Source: Mytilus californianus
Taxonomy: Eukaryota; Mollusca; Bivalvia; Mytilida; Mytilidae
Assembly: GCF_021869535.1 (NCBI RefSeq)
Contig: NW_026262712.1
Location: 47,784,884-47,848,883 of the forward strand
DNA length: 64,000 bases
Direction: 5' to 3'
The notes beneath the pieces were generated by a model. That model saw nothing but the letters and a program-made list of their open reading frames with translations, was not told the origin of the DNA and searched no databases. The position numbers were made by a program, and so were the translations under genes. Positions 47,901 through 61,753 of the stretch are shown here, in pieces (within the stretch, counting starts at the first letter, position 1; the number at the start of each line of letters is the position of its first letter).

Positions 47901-50900
47901 TATTAAAACATATCTAGAAAATGTTGCCTATACCTAAATGAAGAAAAAAAAAGGTAAAATTAACTAAATTTAAAATAAAATCTTTTCTATGTGTTTGTAT
48001 TATTTTTAAAGTCTCGCATTCTTCTCATCATAAAAAAAAACATTGAAAATAGTATACACTACGTGTGTTAAGACACACACTTTGTAATCAACTATAATTA
48101 TAAAGTATTAAAGTAATAAACACTAAGTTGTGTCCTCTTCTCTTTTAGTCTTAAATTGTCCAAACGGATACGATCATCTGCATGAAAGTAACACATGCGT
48201 AAAGTTATATCCTAACAACTATCTTACATGGAATGACAGCTTTACCGCATGCAAAAATGACGATGCAGATTTACCTGTACTAGATACAAATATTCTATTT
48301 GATGAATTTCAAGACTACATGGATTTGCGTTCGTGTAAGTAATTGGTACTTAAAATATCGGAACAAAATGTATAGCATCAATCGACTTTTTTATTATAGG
48401 TAACGCAAATAATGTCAGCGGGCAGATATTTCATCCAGGTGTGGTTGCAATCAATTATATAATGTTTCATCCAATTTTGATCACTTTTATTTTATATTTT
48501 ATAAATTTACTGTTTGCAAAAATATAAATTATTCTAATTACTAAACATTTTCTTATCCCAGGCAGATAACCTAGCCGTATTTGGCACAACGTTTTGGAAT
48601 TTTTGGTCATCAATGCTCTTCATCTTTAGGCCTGGCACCTTTGATAACTATAAGCTTGTCGTAATGTTCTTTTGTATTGTTTATTTGTGATTTTCTCTGT
48701 CCTGTATGTTCTTCCATTTATTTGTATTGTAGTCCTGTCATGTGATGTTGTCATTTTAGTGTTATATTTAACATTGCCATTAAAGCGGGAGGTTTGGCTA
48801 GCCACAAAACCAGGTTCAACCCACCATTTTTTCTTAAAATGTCCTGTACCAAGTCAGGAAAATGGCTATTGTTATCTTATAGTTCGTGTCTGTGTGTGTT
48901 TCATTTTAGTGTTTCTGTTGTGTCTTTGTTTTCCTCTTATATTTGATGTGTTTCCCTCAGTTTTAGTTTGTAACCTGTATTTGTTTTTTCTCAATCGATT
49001 TATGAATTTCGAACAGCGGTATACTACTGTTGCCTTTATTTATTCATAATCGTTAAATGCGTTCAAATTTTTTATTTATTCTTAGAGAGAATGCCTACAA
49101 GGCTCTTACTTATCGTCTTTCTTAAAGTATCGGCAAAGATTTATTAATACGACATTCGTGACATTCAACTTTCAGACGCCACGTTTTTCATCATAGAAAG
49201 AAATATGATGCACATTCCCATCGTTAGATATTACTTTTGCCGTACAAGTGGATACAAATGATATGTATCAATTGTTTGTTCGTCATGCATCTTATAGCCA
49301 TAATATTGGCTGTTTTCCTGGGGTTTTTGTCCCTTTAGTTTCTTGTCTCCTGTGATGCATAAACACTAACGTTAAGAAGACAGTAATGTATCTGTTCGCT
49401 TAGGCTTCATTTACAATGACAACATCTCGATTGACTTCATCTAATCATTTGAACAGTGAATTGACTAACCTATTTTACCATATAAGTCTGACTTTGGCAT
49501 TATGTTTCAAGCTTTATCTGTATGCATAAACTGAATACCAACTTATTTTCGCGGATACTTTATTTTGCGTTTAGCCCTTTCTAGACCATTTAATTTCGCG
49601 ATTTTCTAATTTACTTGAGGTAGTTTAATAAGGAAAGATCCAAGTTTTACATATTAGCGATGATTTATATTCGCGTTATTTTTCTACTCGCGAAAGTCGC
49701 GAAAATAAATCGCTCGCGAAAATTAGTTGGTTTACAGTATATATTTGATTCGTTCATCAAAATGTTGATGAGTTTAAATAATCATGATCAGAGAAAGCAA
49801 TGCTCAGTGATAAAAAAACAAGCTGTGTTTGCTTATAAACTCGAAGTGCTTTTCAGAATCAATAATAATCAGAAAAGAATATCAAAGGATATGCGATATC
49901 TATTCATGACACACAATCACTAAATGCACAGCAAAATCACACAAGAAAAGAAACAGCACCTTTATTGTTGTTCTTCATCTTTTGTCAAGTTAGGCCTTCA
50001 CCACGGCGCAAAAAAGCAAAACAAAAACAAAAACAAAAATTCAAAAAACAAAAATTCACCTCACTGCAAGTTCAATAAAGGCAACAATAGTATGCCGGTG
50101 TTCAAAAGTCATAAATCGATTGAGAGAAAACAATTCCGGGTCACAAACTAAAACCGAGAGAAACACATCACCCATAGGAGGAAAATAGAGGAACAACAGG
50201 AACACTGAAGTGCAACTAAAACAAACGCCAACATACATAGAAACGAACTATTTGGTAACACCTGTCATATTTCTGACTTGGTACAGGACATATTAAGGAA
50301 AACATGGTGGGTTGAACCTGGTTATATGGCTAGCCAAACAGCCCTTAGCACCGGTTTGAGCGGAATTCTTTGCCAAATGATTCGGATAGACTTTGTAAGC
50401 TGTAACACCACCAAATCGGGTCCGGTTAAAAAAGAACATACTGGAAAGTAGTACATAGGTGTAAATATCAAACTATCTAGAACATAATTTAGCAATTAAG
50501 GTATTAAATGAAAGGTGATGTACTGGTGATCCTTGTACAACACATATTGACTGATATTTTTGAATAATACAAAAACGTATGAATAGATTAAATAAAAATG
50601 AATGTTTATTATACCACGACGATAGCAGAAACACAAATTTGTATATTGCCTAAACTGCTAAGCATATGTAACATAGAACTGAATAAAGTGATTCAATTAT
50701 GACAACATTTAAGACAACGATTTACTCTAAACAACTTTTTGACTATCTGCTGATGTGTGTTTGCTACTTTAATTCTGTTTTAACAAATTGTACAAACTAT
50801 TGAATCCTATTCTAGTTGATGACAAAACTCAGTGCAACTATATTTGAATAATAAAAAAAAACGTTCCTACGTACATTATAAGAATTGAAGCACTAGTTAC

Positions 50901-52125
50901 GGCTTCGTCAAATCAAATTCCTAAAGACAGGAAACATTCAATCTAAACGATCAGCTTTCGGTACGTAACATTCTGTTTAAAACATTTCTTAAAACTCAAG
51001 ATCCTAACCTGCTTTATTACAAATATCAGAACAATTTCAATATTTTTTTTTAAATGTTATCATGGTGTTTGAAATCTTAGTTTTGATTTTAGCGTTATCA
51101 AATCCAAATTCTAAAGGTTTAAAAACAAAGATAAGCCCACAAAATACCCGTTTAAGGGATAATAACGTCGGGTGAATACTGATAGATTTAGAAAATACAT
51201 TTCTGCCGAAAACAACCTTACAACATCATTTGAATTTGTTTTAATTTTATATTAACTAATTACAGTCTGTATGTTTCTATTGCTATCGTTCATAGATTGT
51301 CAATCATCCATCTTAAAGCAACAAAACATTTGGGGGTCGAAAGCCATTAATAGTATTAAACTTATACCTACAAAGTCGTCAAATTGACTTAAAATATCGG
51401 AATGCTCGTTTTAGGTGGATGTAACATTAAGTCCGACGAAGCGACACAGCGTGTCATTCATGTGCGTATTGTCTTTAACTGACATACGCATAATGTTGCT
51501 ATAGTGAACGAAATAGCACTTACATGTATCACAGTTCTTATGTCATTCTTATACATCATAGTTAGTAACGAACAGTATTGTTGGGTGATACTATTGTCAA
51601 AAACATATCGTTAGTATTTGGTCAATTTTATTTGTTCTTTAAAAACTTTGGGATTGAAGGCAAATCTAGGTTGATTATATTTACATGTTATTATTGATTC
51701 GGGAAGATTAATAACCTACAATCTAGCATATACATATTATAATCTTATCTTTAAATGAAGACCGCACGCTTCCCATGATGGCATAATTAAGTATACTTAC
51801 CGTTTGACATTAATTGTGCATATTTTCAAACATAGTCTAGTTTAATAATTTCTTTCATCTCTGATTTTCATTGGCATTATTTATTTTTTCAGCTAGTAGA
51901 GTTGCAGTTAATGCTAAACTATCTAACAATGTACCATACTGGGAGACTGGTGGAGAAGTTAATGCTTCCAAATTCTGCGAAAACACTCCAGATATGCTAA
52001 ACACATCGGACGTATGTTTGTTTTTGGCCCATAAATCAGAACCATGGTGTAATTCGTCTCTTTACAGACTTGATGATGCTTTGTGCCAGGAAAAAGCATT
52101 AAGGATCTGTATGGTGAAATTATAA
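44956..52125 (+). CDS. Secreted PAN/apple + C-type lectin-like domain protein, copy B
   Basis: Paralogue or allele of the gene at 9637-16165. Exons: 44956-45004, 47631-47873, 48149-48334, 51893-52125 (stop TAA); 236 residues, all introns phase 1 with GT/AG ends. Against copy A there are 14 amino-acid substitutions (including V8F, D17E, Q28K, S33N, H52Q, I63F, I74L, G160S, Y189N, S209P, Y226K) and one extra asparagine after position 120 from an in-frame AAC. All cysteines and all seven glycosylation sequons are kept. I count 15 nonsynonymous and 11 synonymous base changes, so the frame looks constrained overall, yet all six changes in the PAN exon are nonsynonymous. Intron 3 is about 600 bp longer than in copy A because of a repeat insertion (48491-49043). 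Intron 1 holds an RT relic, as in copy A. Confidence 0.85.
45735..46150 (+). pseudogene. Reverse transcriptase relic 2 in intron 1, copy B
   Basis: Counterpart of 10430-10835; the block RKLLNQGDVKESL is intact in the frame from 45949, but further stops and an interrupted C/T tract (45898-45925) break the rest. Confidence 0.6.
46155..46725 (+). repeat. RT-element 3' tail following RT relic 2, copy B
   Basis: Counterpart of 10850-11415. Confidence 0.7.
48491..49043 (+). mobile_element. Composite repeat insertion in intron 3, copy B only
   Basis: Copy A is empty at the matching site (junction 13131/13132). The insert has a family-2 remnant (about 48500-48660: GCCGTATTTGGCACAACG, CACCTTTGATAACTATAAG) followed by a plus-oriented family-3 unit (about 48660-49043: GCGGGAGGTTTGGCTAGCC ... 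CAGCGGTATACTACTGTTGC). Five bases TTTAT occur at both edges and could be a target-site duplication. Confidence 0.7.
49548..49740. repeat. TTCGCG-rich interspersed repeat in intron 3, copy B
   Basis: Counterpart of 13635-13850, with small deletions near 49560-49600. Confidence 0.6.
49990..50345 (-). repeat. Family-3 repeat in intron 3, copy B
   Basis: Counterpart of 14085-14455. Confidence 0.7.
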
Positions 52126-52704
52126 GAAAATAATTCAGTGGATTGTCCTTATTTTATCCAATCATATCGATAGAAATGAATACAATTCCCTGTTTACCTA
52201 AATATCATAATACTGAAGCAATTTAAACAATGATTTAAACCCAAATTTTATTTTATACAGTAGATTTTCTTCGTTGCATAATTATTATCTTGCTGACACG
52301 CCATTAGAACAATGAAAGTATATATATGGGTATTTAAAACAATGCCATAATTTTTTCAAACAGTTACAAATACCTGTCGTAAAAATCATAAAAAGATTCC
52401 AGTATTATAATGTTGTACGCCGGACGCGCTATTCGTTAAAATACGATTGATCAATAGCGCTAGAATGAAAACAGTTGAAAGGCAAAAAGAGGGGTACAAT
52501 ATACCACAGGGTTATACTTATAATTGCAACGAATAGTGTTCACATATACTGATGGAATACCTAGGATACTCAATTACATGTATATGAGTACAATTTACGA
52601 TAACGAAATGTTTTAAGGAGAGTTAACACTTCAAAAATAACATGTAGATCTAGCAGAGCAGGCTGCTACTTACAAACTTATTATATACCAAAGAAGGTTA
52701 GGGT

Positions 52705-52925
52705 GTTAATTTCAGTTTTAGGAGAGACAAATTTGCACTTGACAATGCCTTATCGCTTTTCCCGACCAACTGACACATATCCGACAAACCATATTTACGT
52801 TAATATTTCATATGATCTTATCAATTGCCATCAAGATAAGTATTATTATGTCCTATGTGTTCATAAATATGAAAGAAAATTAGATAAACTTTATTCAAAA
52901 CACTTAGTTTTGTGTCTTAAGTAAT
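52705..52925 (+). other. Possible 3' untranslated end of the copy-B gene
   Basis: Counterpart of 16810-17000. An open frame from 52703 to 52924 exists here but is interrupted in copy A, so coding is not supported. The AATAAA of copy A reads GATAAA here, a weaker signal. Confidence 0.25.
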
Positions 52926-53999
52926 CATTTGGTACATGTACATGTTGATTCGAATAGTACGAATATTTGTATTTGTTTTCAATACAATATTACAGATTAA
53001 GCAAATCTTCTGATCAGGAAAGAAATTGTCAACTAAAATAAAAATGTTGGTATCGATGTATATAGGATATGTCTTCATAACAAAATACTCACATTACCAT
53101 TTCTTGTGAATGATTTTTTTTCGAAACTGTCTTTTTTGTGACTGCTTTATTCAACAACGAACTATTTTTTTTTTTGTTACAAGATTTTTTTTTTAACTGA
53201 ATGTCATATTTCTTTTCCCTCTTATTTTTAAAGGAAACCAACAATTTGTTTTAAAAAAACCTTGCTCCTTTCCCCGGTCCACAAAAAAATGAATTGGTAT
53301 TTTCTAATATATAATTATCAATAAAATGCTGTTGTAGTTTTATAAGACCTTCTTTAAAATTAAAACATAATCTGGGACTAATATATTTAACTAACAGCCC
53401 AACCATATGTATATTTTTCTTGTTTCAATTACCATGTACATGTATGAGGCTATGAATGGGTCACCATTTATATGGATATGAATGGGGTTTACAGATATGA
53501 GAATTATGGGCAAAAAGGTTAGATTAGGAGTGGGACCAAACAATATCAATAACAGAATAAAGAGGTGATGAAATATAAAGAAAAGTTTGATTGATTGTTG
53601 TTATTTAACATCCAGCGGCAAATATTTTATGTATATTTAGGACGAATATAATAGAGATCAATTGGCAGAAGAATAGAGAGTAATGAAAGTGAAATGGTAA
53701 AACATTTTATTGAAATATAGAAACGATGATCTTAATCCCCTATTTCCTAAAAGTTTTGCCAAATACAGCTAAGGTAATATATTCCTGAGGAGGTATAACA
53801 AAATCGTGTTAACTATCTGCAATAAAACAACCCTTTTAATATCTAAAGTTATATTGTTTGTATTATGAATTTTATTATTTTCTTCTTTTTTTTTTTTTCT
53901 TTTTTTTTTGCCAACTTCATTAGTCAAGCAATTTTCAGTTGATTTTTACAGTACGTTTTTTATATGTTTTACTGTAACACCTGAGTTCTAGGTAAGGTT

Positions 54000-54400
54000 C
54001 ATGGTTGATTATGCACAAAATATACCATACGGTGACTTATAATTGCTTACTACCACTTCATTTTAACTCGGTTGGATAGCTGTCTCATTGGAAATCAGAC
54101 CAAATCTCCTCAATTTAATATTGACCCTATTAATTGTAAAATGTGCATGTTTCAAGTTTGATTCAGTGGAAATCATTGATTGCTATCATATTTGTTTTTC
54201 GTTGATTATTTGAGAATAAATCAGGCCCTTTAGTATTCAAGTTTGAATTGTTTAACAGCTTGTCGCTAGCCCTTTCGATTCATTGCTAACTATACGCTAT
54301 AGGTTTTGATAGTGATCTTTAGATACCCCATCCACGTTATTGTTTGATAGAAAACTGTTATCTTATTGGGAATCAGAACACATCTCCATATTTTTTATGG
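54000..54400 (+). repeat. Two diverged family-1 repeats, copy B
   Basis: Counterpart of 19010-19405. Confidence 0.65.
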
Positions 54401-54936
54401 GATTACATATTGTATTGTATGGATAAACAAAATCATACTATCTGGCTTTCTTCTTTGCAAGCACTGTTGTATTGTAGACATGAAATAATATTGTAATGTT
54501 ATGTTATGTTATCGAACAGAGTTAAATAGAACTTGCTATTAACCTGTATATGTATCCTTGTTTTTGTTTTGCTCTAAAATTGTCTAATGCATATAGAAAT
54601 TTGATAATAAATTACAAATACCGATCTAATTTTGTTTGAAGCAACTTTCTGTCCAATCGATTATCTCTATATTTGGTTATAAAAGAAGAAAGTATAAATG
54701 ACCAAAATATCAAAAGAGAAAGACTTGATGTGCTAGAGGGTCAATAAAAATTATATCGATAAACAGACAAAACACTGCCAAAATAAAAACGATGGAAATA
54801 CAAACAACAGTCCACAAAATTACAGACAAAACTTAGGGTTGCGCATCACTAAAACCACAAAAAACTGGAAGTAAACTCAGGTGGTCAACTAGTGACTCGT
54901 ACAATGTTACTGATAATATGGAACAATATTGGTGAT

Positions 54937-55415
54937 ATGTTTGTATGTCGCATTTGTTACTAACTCTTTCAGACAGAAAACACAAAATATAAGACCAATG
55001 CATTCATTTGAAACTCTAGTGTATTACGGGCAGCAAAGATTTTGATGAAAATTCATGACGACGACGAACGCAATATGATGACAATATTTCACATGTTATA
55101 GTTAGCCAAAACTGCAAATATATAAATTCTGAAGAGTAGTATACATTTGATTTGCATTTGTCAATGGCTTTTGAGTTATTTGAAATAATTCCTATATAAA
55201 ACCAATAATTTTACCTCGATCATGAAAAAAACTATTCATCTTGGAAAATTCAGCACAAAAACAACAATTAAAATCAAGATTTCGTTTTATTTTTTGAATT
55301 TTAATTGTACCTCATCTTTTCTCTGTGTACCATAATTCTGAAAAGAAATGAAAAAACGTATAAAAAAGTAGCGCCAGATTTTGTTAAATTCTAAACATAC
55401 AAGATATTCCATGAA
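54937..55415. other. 479 bp segment present only in copy B
   Basis: Copy A joins GGTGAT to GTCCAAAAC at 19950/19951; copy B has 479 bp between. No repeat family, inverted ends or coding recognised, so insertion in B and deletion in A are equally possible. Confidence 0.7.
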
Positions 55416-55499
55416 TCCAAAACTAACTTCCTCATTTTTTACATTTCACATTTGACACAAACCCAACTTAATATTCAATATAAAATTTAAACAATACAT

Positions 55500-55612
55500 G
55501 CTCCGTGTTGAAGGCCGTACGTTGACCTATAATTCTTTACTTTTTATACATTGTGACTTGGATGGAGAGTTGTCTCATTGGCACTCATACCACATCTTCG
55601 TATTTATATTAT
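55500..55612 (+). repeat. Family-1b repeat 3' end, copy B
   Basis: Counterpart of 20040-20150. Confidence 0.8.
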
Positions 55613-56384
55613 ATATCTAATAACTAAACAGAAAAAAGAGTTTATTTAATATATGTCAGAATAAGCGAAGAAACTGCATAAAGTGCTAAATTTAATATAT
55701 GATTAACTGTCAATAAATTCCTTTGATACGCTGTGTCAATGTCTCATTTACTAGCGAAATGTTTTTGAGGTCTGGGATCTTTGGATATCATTATATTCTT
55801 ACCTAATGTGTCTAATACATCATTTAAAATAATAAGAAATTACAAACATATACCTCATGGATAATAGTTCCATGAAAACTAATCAGAAGTAACCCTTACA
55901 GAGGCGTTTAAAAATTTTTACAGCGTGACAAACCAATAGTACATTGTTTCTAGTTGAAAGTGAAAGTAAACCACGATTAGGTCTTACAGGGTAAACAGCT
56001 TATTATTGTTTGTGTATGATACTGTGAATTCGTTAAGATTCGAGGCATACCAATTTCTGTTGAATTCAGGGGTAAAGGTGAACAAAGAATTTAAGTATTA
56101 AACAATTACAAATTTTCTATAGAATTGTTTGCAGATTTTGACAAAACTACAAAATCAAATATCCATGAAAATACATTTTTTTTTCAATCAACAGCAATTG
56201 ATACCAACCAAATTAAATGAACACACAGTATATGAATATGAGTTTTCTTTAAGGTTCATTTTATCATTTAAGGCGACCATGGAATACCAAAGTCAATATC
56301 TGTGTCAAGTGACCAATAGATTCCATTTTCAATATGTTATGTAAAATGTAAGCCCCTTTTAACTGATTTCTAAAGTTTGTTCTT

Positions 56385-56790
56385 ATGTCCACACACTGTA
56401 CCAAGTTAGTGGGAGGGTTTGAAGCCAACAAACATGCTTTACCTCGCTATATTCTGTATGTGCCTGTCCCAAATCAAGAGCCTGTTATTCATTGGTTGTC
56501 CTTTGTTGCTGTATATCATAGAAATAAGAAGATGGGATATGAGTGCCAATGAGACAACTCTCCATCCAAGTCACAATGTTTTTCGTTTATTGCTTTTACA
56601 TAAATCAGCCGTTAGTATTCTCGTCTGAATTGTTTTACTTTCGTCATTTCGGGGTCTATTATAGCTTGCTATCGGGTATGGGTTTTGCTCATTGTTGAAG
56701 GCTGTGCGATGGCATATAGTTGTTGATGTTTATGTCATTTGGTTTGTGGTGGAGAGTTATCTCATTGACAATCATACCACATCTTTGTAT
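56385..56790 (+). repeat. Full-length family-1 repeat with a nested member, copy B
   Basis: Counterpart of 20900-21310, including the nested minus fragment (about 56520-56578). This copy also keeps a CACTGTACCAAG segment at its head missing in copy A. Confidence 0.75.
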
Positions 56791-57034
56791 TTTTATATAA
56801 GCTGTCAAATTCATGTTTACCGATTCGATCCAAATTTTCATTTTTGGTTAATAAAACGTATATTTAAATTACAAAAGGTCCAAAATACACAAGTAACAAT
56901 GCATGAACTCCTAACAATATATTAGCAGACGATGCGTATTTTCGAGAATACGCCAATTAATTACCCATCAATATGATCTCGGAAGTCTGGCGGTCATATA
57001 TCCCGATATTCGCATATCAAACGAAAATATAAAT

Positions 57035-57395
57035 AAATAAAGCCAACAGTAGTATACCGCTGTTCAAAATTCATAAATCGATTAAGAGAAAACAAATCCG
57101 GGTTACAAACTAAAACCGAGGGAAACACATCAGCTATAAGAGGAAAACAACGGAACAACAGAAAGACTGAACTGCAAAAAAAAAAAAAAAACAAACGCCA
57201 ACATACATAGAAACGTACTATTTGATAACAACTGCCATATTCCTGACTTGGTACAGGACATTTTAAGAAAAAATGGTGTGTTGAACTTGGTTTAATGGCT
57301 AGCCAAACCTCCCGCTTATATGGCAATGTTAAAAAATATTGCTAAAATGACAACACTACGTGACAGGAATACAGTACAAACAAACGCAAGAACAC
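57035..57395 (-). repeat. Family-3 repeat, copy B
   Basis: Counterpart of 21535-21895; the A-run at 57177-57192 is longer. The minus-strand frame over it is incidental. Confidence 0.75.
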
Positions 57396-58019
57396 TCAGC
57401 ACAGAGAAATGCATACATAAATAATGTAATAGTACATTACAACATGTAAACCGCATAATAACAACGGACATCCCCCATTAACGACAGCACAGGACACCAC
57501 AAACAGTGACGTATTTTTGTGACGTATATAAAATCTTGAAATACATACAATTATATGGCACGAGATCCAAAAATTCACAATTATTTTCACAAAACTAGTC
57601 CAAATAATTATCATGATTATGACAGTCTTGAAAGGGTATTTTAAATTATTGCTGTGACGACGTAATAATTATTTGAACTAACACAATACTTTATCTATGG
57701 ATAATGGAAATTAACTCAACTATACTGACAAATAAGACATATGTGAAATGTACCGAAAATACAGAATTAAAACCACAAACGATAAGACATAACACAATAT
57801 GCAACGGAACACACAAAAGAAACGTCATAATTAAATACATGAATGTTGGATGTATAAATATCGAGACACGTCGTATAGCAAAGCGAATTCACACTCGGCA
57901 AAACAGTCATATTCGGGAATAGGTCACGTTCGGTACTTAGCAGACTGACGACGTAGATGGTAAACCACAATCTAAGACGTGGTAAAAATGTCGTTAGTTA
58001 GTTTAGACACAGACAAATC

Positions 58020-58570
58020 GTATAGATCAACCAATTCGTGATGGAGCCCATAAAATTTACAGGGTATCATTTTAAATCTTTCCTCCTCATAACTCTGTTG
58101 GAGCAGTTTTTCGTAAGGAGCACACTCCTGTATATGAAGTCCGTATAGTGTGAACATGCACGACCATAACGTATCAATTGAGATATGTTAACACAATATG
58201 ACGGAGCAGAGGGTATGTTACTGCTGAGAAATGGGAAATTGATAATTGGGAAGTTGAAATCATCCCGTTTGTCATAGATTTTAATGTGAAGTCGTCCATC
58301 TGTGTCAATATGGAGCAAAAGATCAAGGTATGAAGCAGTCCTTCTAGTATCAGTAGTATCCTTATTTTTATGTTCACTGGGATATATGAGATGCAAGTAC
58401 TGACTGATATATGGGTTAATCAGTGATAGGACATCATCAATATACCGGTATCTGAAAGTAAAATTAAACAATTTCGTAAGGTCCTTTTTCTTTTTGTCTT
58501 TTAGAATTCTGCTTCATACGAGTACAAAAACAAATCGGCCAGAGAAGGGGTGCACAACAGTCAAGCACGG
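58020..58570 (-). pseudogene. Reverse transcriptase relic 3, copy B
   Basis: Counterpart of 22375-22800. The frame 58471-58067 runs through the YIDDVLSL box and SSNIPSAPSYCVNISQLIRY without the frameshift of copy A, though a six-base doubling gives FRYRYIDD. It also retains the C-terminal block (KLLQQSYEEERF, KFYGLHHELVDLYDLS) in a second frame down to about 58020, deleted in copy A. Frameshifts still make it non-functional. Confidence 0.75.
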
Positions 58571-60170
58571 TTATCGTATAATGACGAGATAAATGATTTT
58601 TTCTATGTCTGTTCGATTTCATGTGATTGAAAAAAGTATATAAGAAGATGTGGTAAGTTTGCTTATGTGACAGCTTTCCACCAGATACCAAATGACATAA
58701 AAGTCAACAATATGGTTCATCGTTTAACCTGTGTAAGAATGATTTTGTGGGGGAGGATGAGTCAAAGAAATGGTTATATATTCCTTGTGTCTCCCTTCTT
58801 TCACTTTTCAATGTTGATATTATTTTCTTTTTAATAAGTGAACCACATGCTTGTCACATGTGTAACCTATCTCCACTAAAGATCACATTCAAAGTTACAT
58901 GAATACGGATTCAAATGAGTTTGAATAATGTATTTGATGTATTAGACTATTTCTTTTAGAATCAATTAACACTATCTTGCTTCCACTTCAACATTTTCTT
59001 TCGTAACGGTTAATCCATCGCACTTGCACTGTGCGGTTGTCGAAATATTCAAGAAAAGTTAAGGGTGAAGATCACTGCATACTGAAAATCTATCGGCTAA
59101 TTATAATACGGGAGGACAATAATGCAGTAGCAGTACATTTCTGAATTTTGATAAGATAAAGGATTTCTTTTAAAAGAAAGTCCATCTGCACATGTTTTAT
59201 ATACAACTTCAATCCATTCAACATATAGTAAACATATCAAACTTATTGAGGTATCATATGAATTTGAGGTATTAGTTGAAACTCGCATCAGTTTTACAAC
59301 ATCTGTGGATTAACAAATGTTTATTTTAAAGCAAACTTGATAAAGCATTATTGTTGAAACTCATGTACATTGGACGAAAAATTATTCCCTTTGAGCTTAT
59401 TAATTGCAAATTTGCATGACCAGCATTCACATGCTGTCAGATGTGAAATACTATATCAGCTGATCAAGAGGAGGCAAGTTTCAGATGTTAGTCTCCATAG
59501 TTGGTAAATGACAGGATGTCAGGTGTGATACAATATCAATTAAGCTGTAAAGATTTTCTGCTCATATATCTGAATCATTCCAAGACAGATATCAGTTGTA
59601 TTATTGCATTTATTTTTAGACATGTTTTTAAAGTTACAACGTTAACAATTGCATACTTTCAGCTATTGGGAATACTACAAAAACTTGCAAAAATCAACTT
59701 TGTGTTCATTGATTAAAATGCAGTTATTACCAACAGCCTTTACAAAAGAGATATTTAAAAGCAAATTCCTCATCAAAATCGGTTCGTGTGAGGCAAATAT
59801 ATTTTTTGTTTAGTTATTTATTATAGTTAACCCCTGTTTTTTAGCAATAAATAGACGCCTTATCTAAATTTCGGCGCAATCATTAGATTCACTCATATTG
59901 TTTAAGCTTTATCTCTTATGTTGCATTGCATTGTTTTTTCGTCTTCCATTCTTTTTAAAGTGGTGTTATGTTTTGTTAACACATCTCATACTATTATTTT
60001 GTTAACATGAAAAGCGCTCATATACACAACATCATTTAAAGACTGTACCAGTTTCCTTACGACATTCGCTTGTTATAAAAAAAATCGAGTCTGAAATTGC
60101 ACTTTATATTTTGTAAAAACATCTACCTTAGTTTTAGGGTCGTACTTTAATCATACTAATACTATATAAA

Positions 60171-60303
60171 TAACACATAGCTGAGAGGGTGATAGAGCAG
60201 ATTGTTATCCCGAGAAAACATTATCAACTGAGGCGAAGCCAAGATTGACAATGTCTTTTCGAGGGGTAACAATCTGCTCTATCACCCTCTCAGATATGTG
60301 TTA
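60171..60303. repeat. 133 bp fold-back element, copy B
   Basis: Counterpart of 24398-24531. The arm mismatch at GAGAGCGTGATAG in copy A is GAGAGGGTGATAG here, giving better pairing. Confidence 0.9.
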
Positions 60304-60396
60304 TTAAATTTATTATACTGAATGCTCTGTTATTACTGTCGATTTAATTTAAAATTCAAAGTGATAAACTATGACGTCTTGTACATAACAACCATC

Positions 60397-60542
60397 CGTA
60401 TTTAATAAAGCGCACACTTGATCAAGCGTCTCCGTGAAAGGTAATAGAGTATTTGCCATAGGATACAGTCGTACTTAATAAAGCGCACACTTGATCAAGC
60501 GTCTCCGTGAAGGGTAATAGAGTATTTACCATAGAATAGAGT
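60397..60542. repeat. Two direct repeats of 73 bp, copy B
   Basis: Counterpart of 24625-24770, same period. Confidence 0.95.
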
Positions 60543-61679
60543 AAATTGTCTCCTTTGTATTAATCAATCAAAATCTGGCATTTTGACATGAAGTATAATA
60601 AAATGAATTGATCTTCACACTTAGATGTGAACTAGATAATAGTTGTATGATGTTTTGATCTTTCAAATATTTTTGGCCGCGAGCATCATTGAAAAGACAT
60701 ATTTTGTCAAAATGCGCATATTGTGCAGTTAAATTGGTACCGATTATGTTATACCATAAACTCTTTTATAGTTATAATTATAGTGTACGGTTTTTTTTAG
60801 CAAGAAAAAGGACAAAGAAAGTTTCCTCTCACAATGATTAAGTGAATTATGACACTTTAATGCTGCAAGGATCTCATATGTATTATGTCGTGGTTTGATT
60901 TGTCATGATCATTGGGTTGGCATTTGCTGTAATATGTTTTTTGCATTACATGAAATCCTTGTTCGACGCATCTAGTCGCATGACGCATGGTGTTATGCGA
61001 TTTCACTTATTTAAATGATTTTGAAAAAGCCAAATCATTAACAAAATTGAAGAGCATCGGAAACTAAATCTTCCAGATTTCGACTCGGTTGTTTTTGGTT
61101 TACACGATTGCACAGTCATCGTATTTAAATTATCAAAATATTATTATAAATTTAGTAAATACAACAATAATAGGCAACATGCCATGAATAATTTCGGTAA
61201 GCTTCACAAGTAAATTATGATCACATGACCTTAGTTAATACAATAAATCATGGCAATACATGCGTAAATAGTTTATTAAGGTCAACAATTTGAATATCCT
61301 TTGAATAGATATTCACTAACATACACTTTTCGTTGCATGTTCGAAGCACTAAGTTGTGTGATTATACAAATCAATTCTACGTGATATTGATGACCTTCGA
61401 TTCCTCTGAATGTTAATCAAGCAACATCTAGCTAAATAACAATCTGTAAATTTGTTTTCCTAACATCGATCTTGACATTTTATTTTTGAAAATGTTTTAG
61501 AAAATTACACTTTAAACAAACATTTATCTTCAAAAATTAAAAAAAAAGAACCATTGAGCATAAACATTATGAAGGAATATATGTAAATCTAAGTTTTTGT
61601 TATATCTACATATAGTGTATGTCCATGTTGATTAATTTAAAATCGAATGCCCGCACAACACAATGTATTCTTACGAATG

Positions 61680-61753
61680 TTACATATGTTCCCACACTCA
61701 CACCCATTTTAAGAATGTTATTACCACACTCTCAACCCACCCATTCAACACAT

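Noticed and set aside
49660-50151. Open frames in copy-B intron 3
   Set aside because: They correspond to the repeat-derived frame of copy A, split here by a stop; no conservation of protein.
52703-52924. Additional terminal exon of the PAN-CTLD gene
   Set aside because: The frame is open in copy B but has a stop in copy A at the equivalent place, and exon 4 already ends with a conserved stop.
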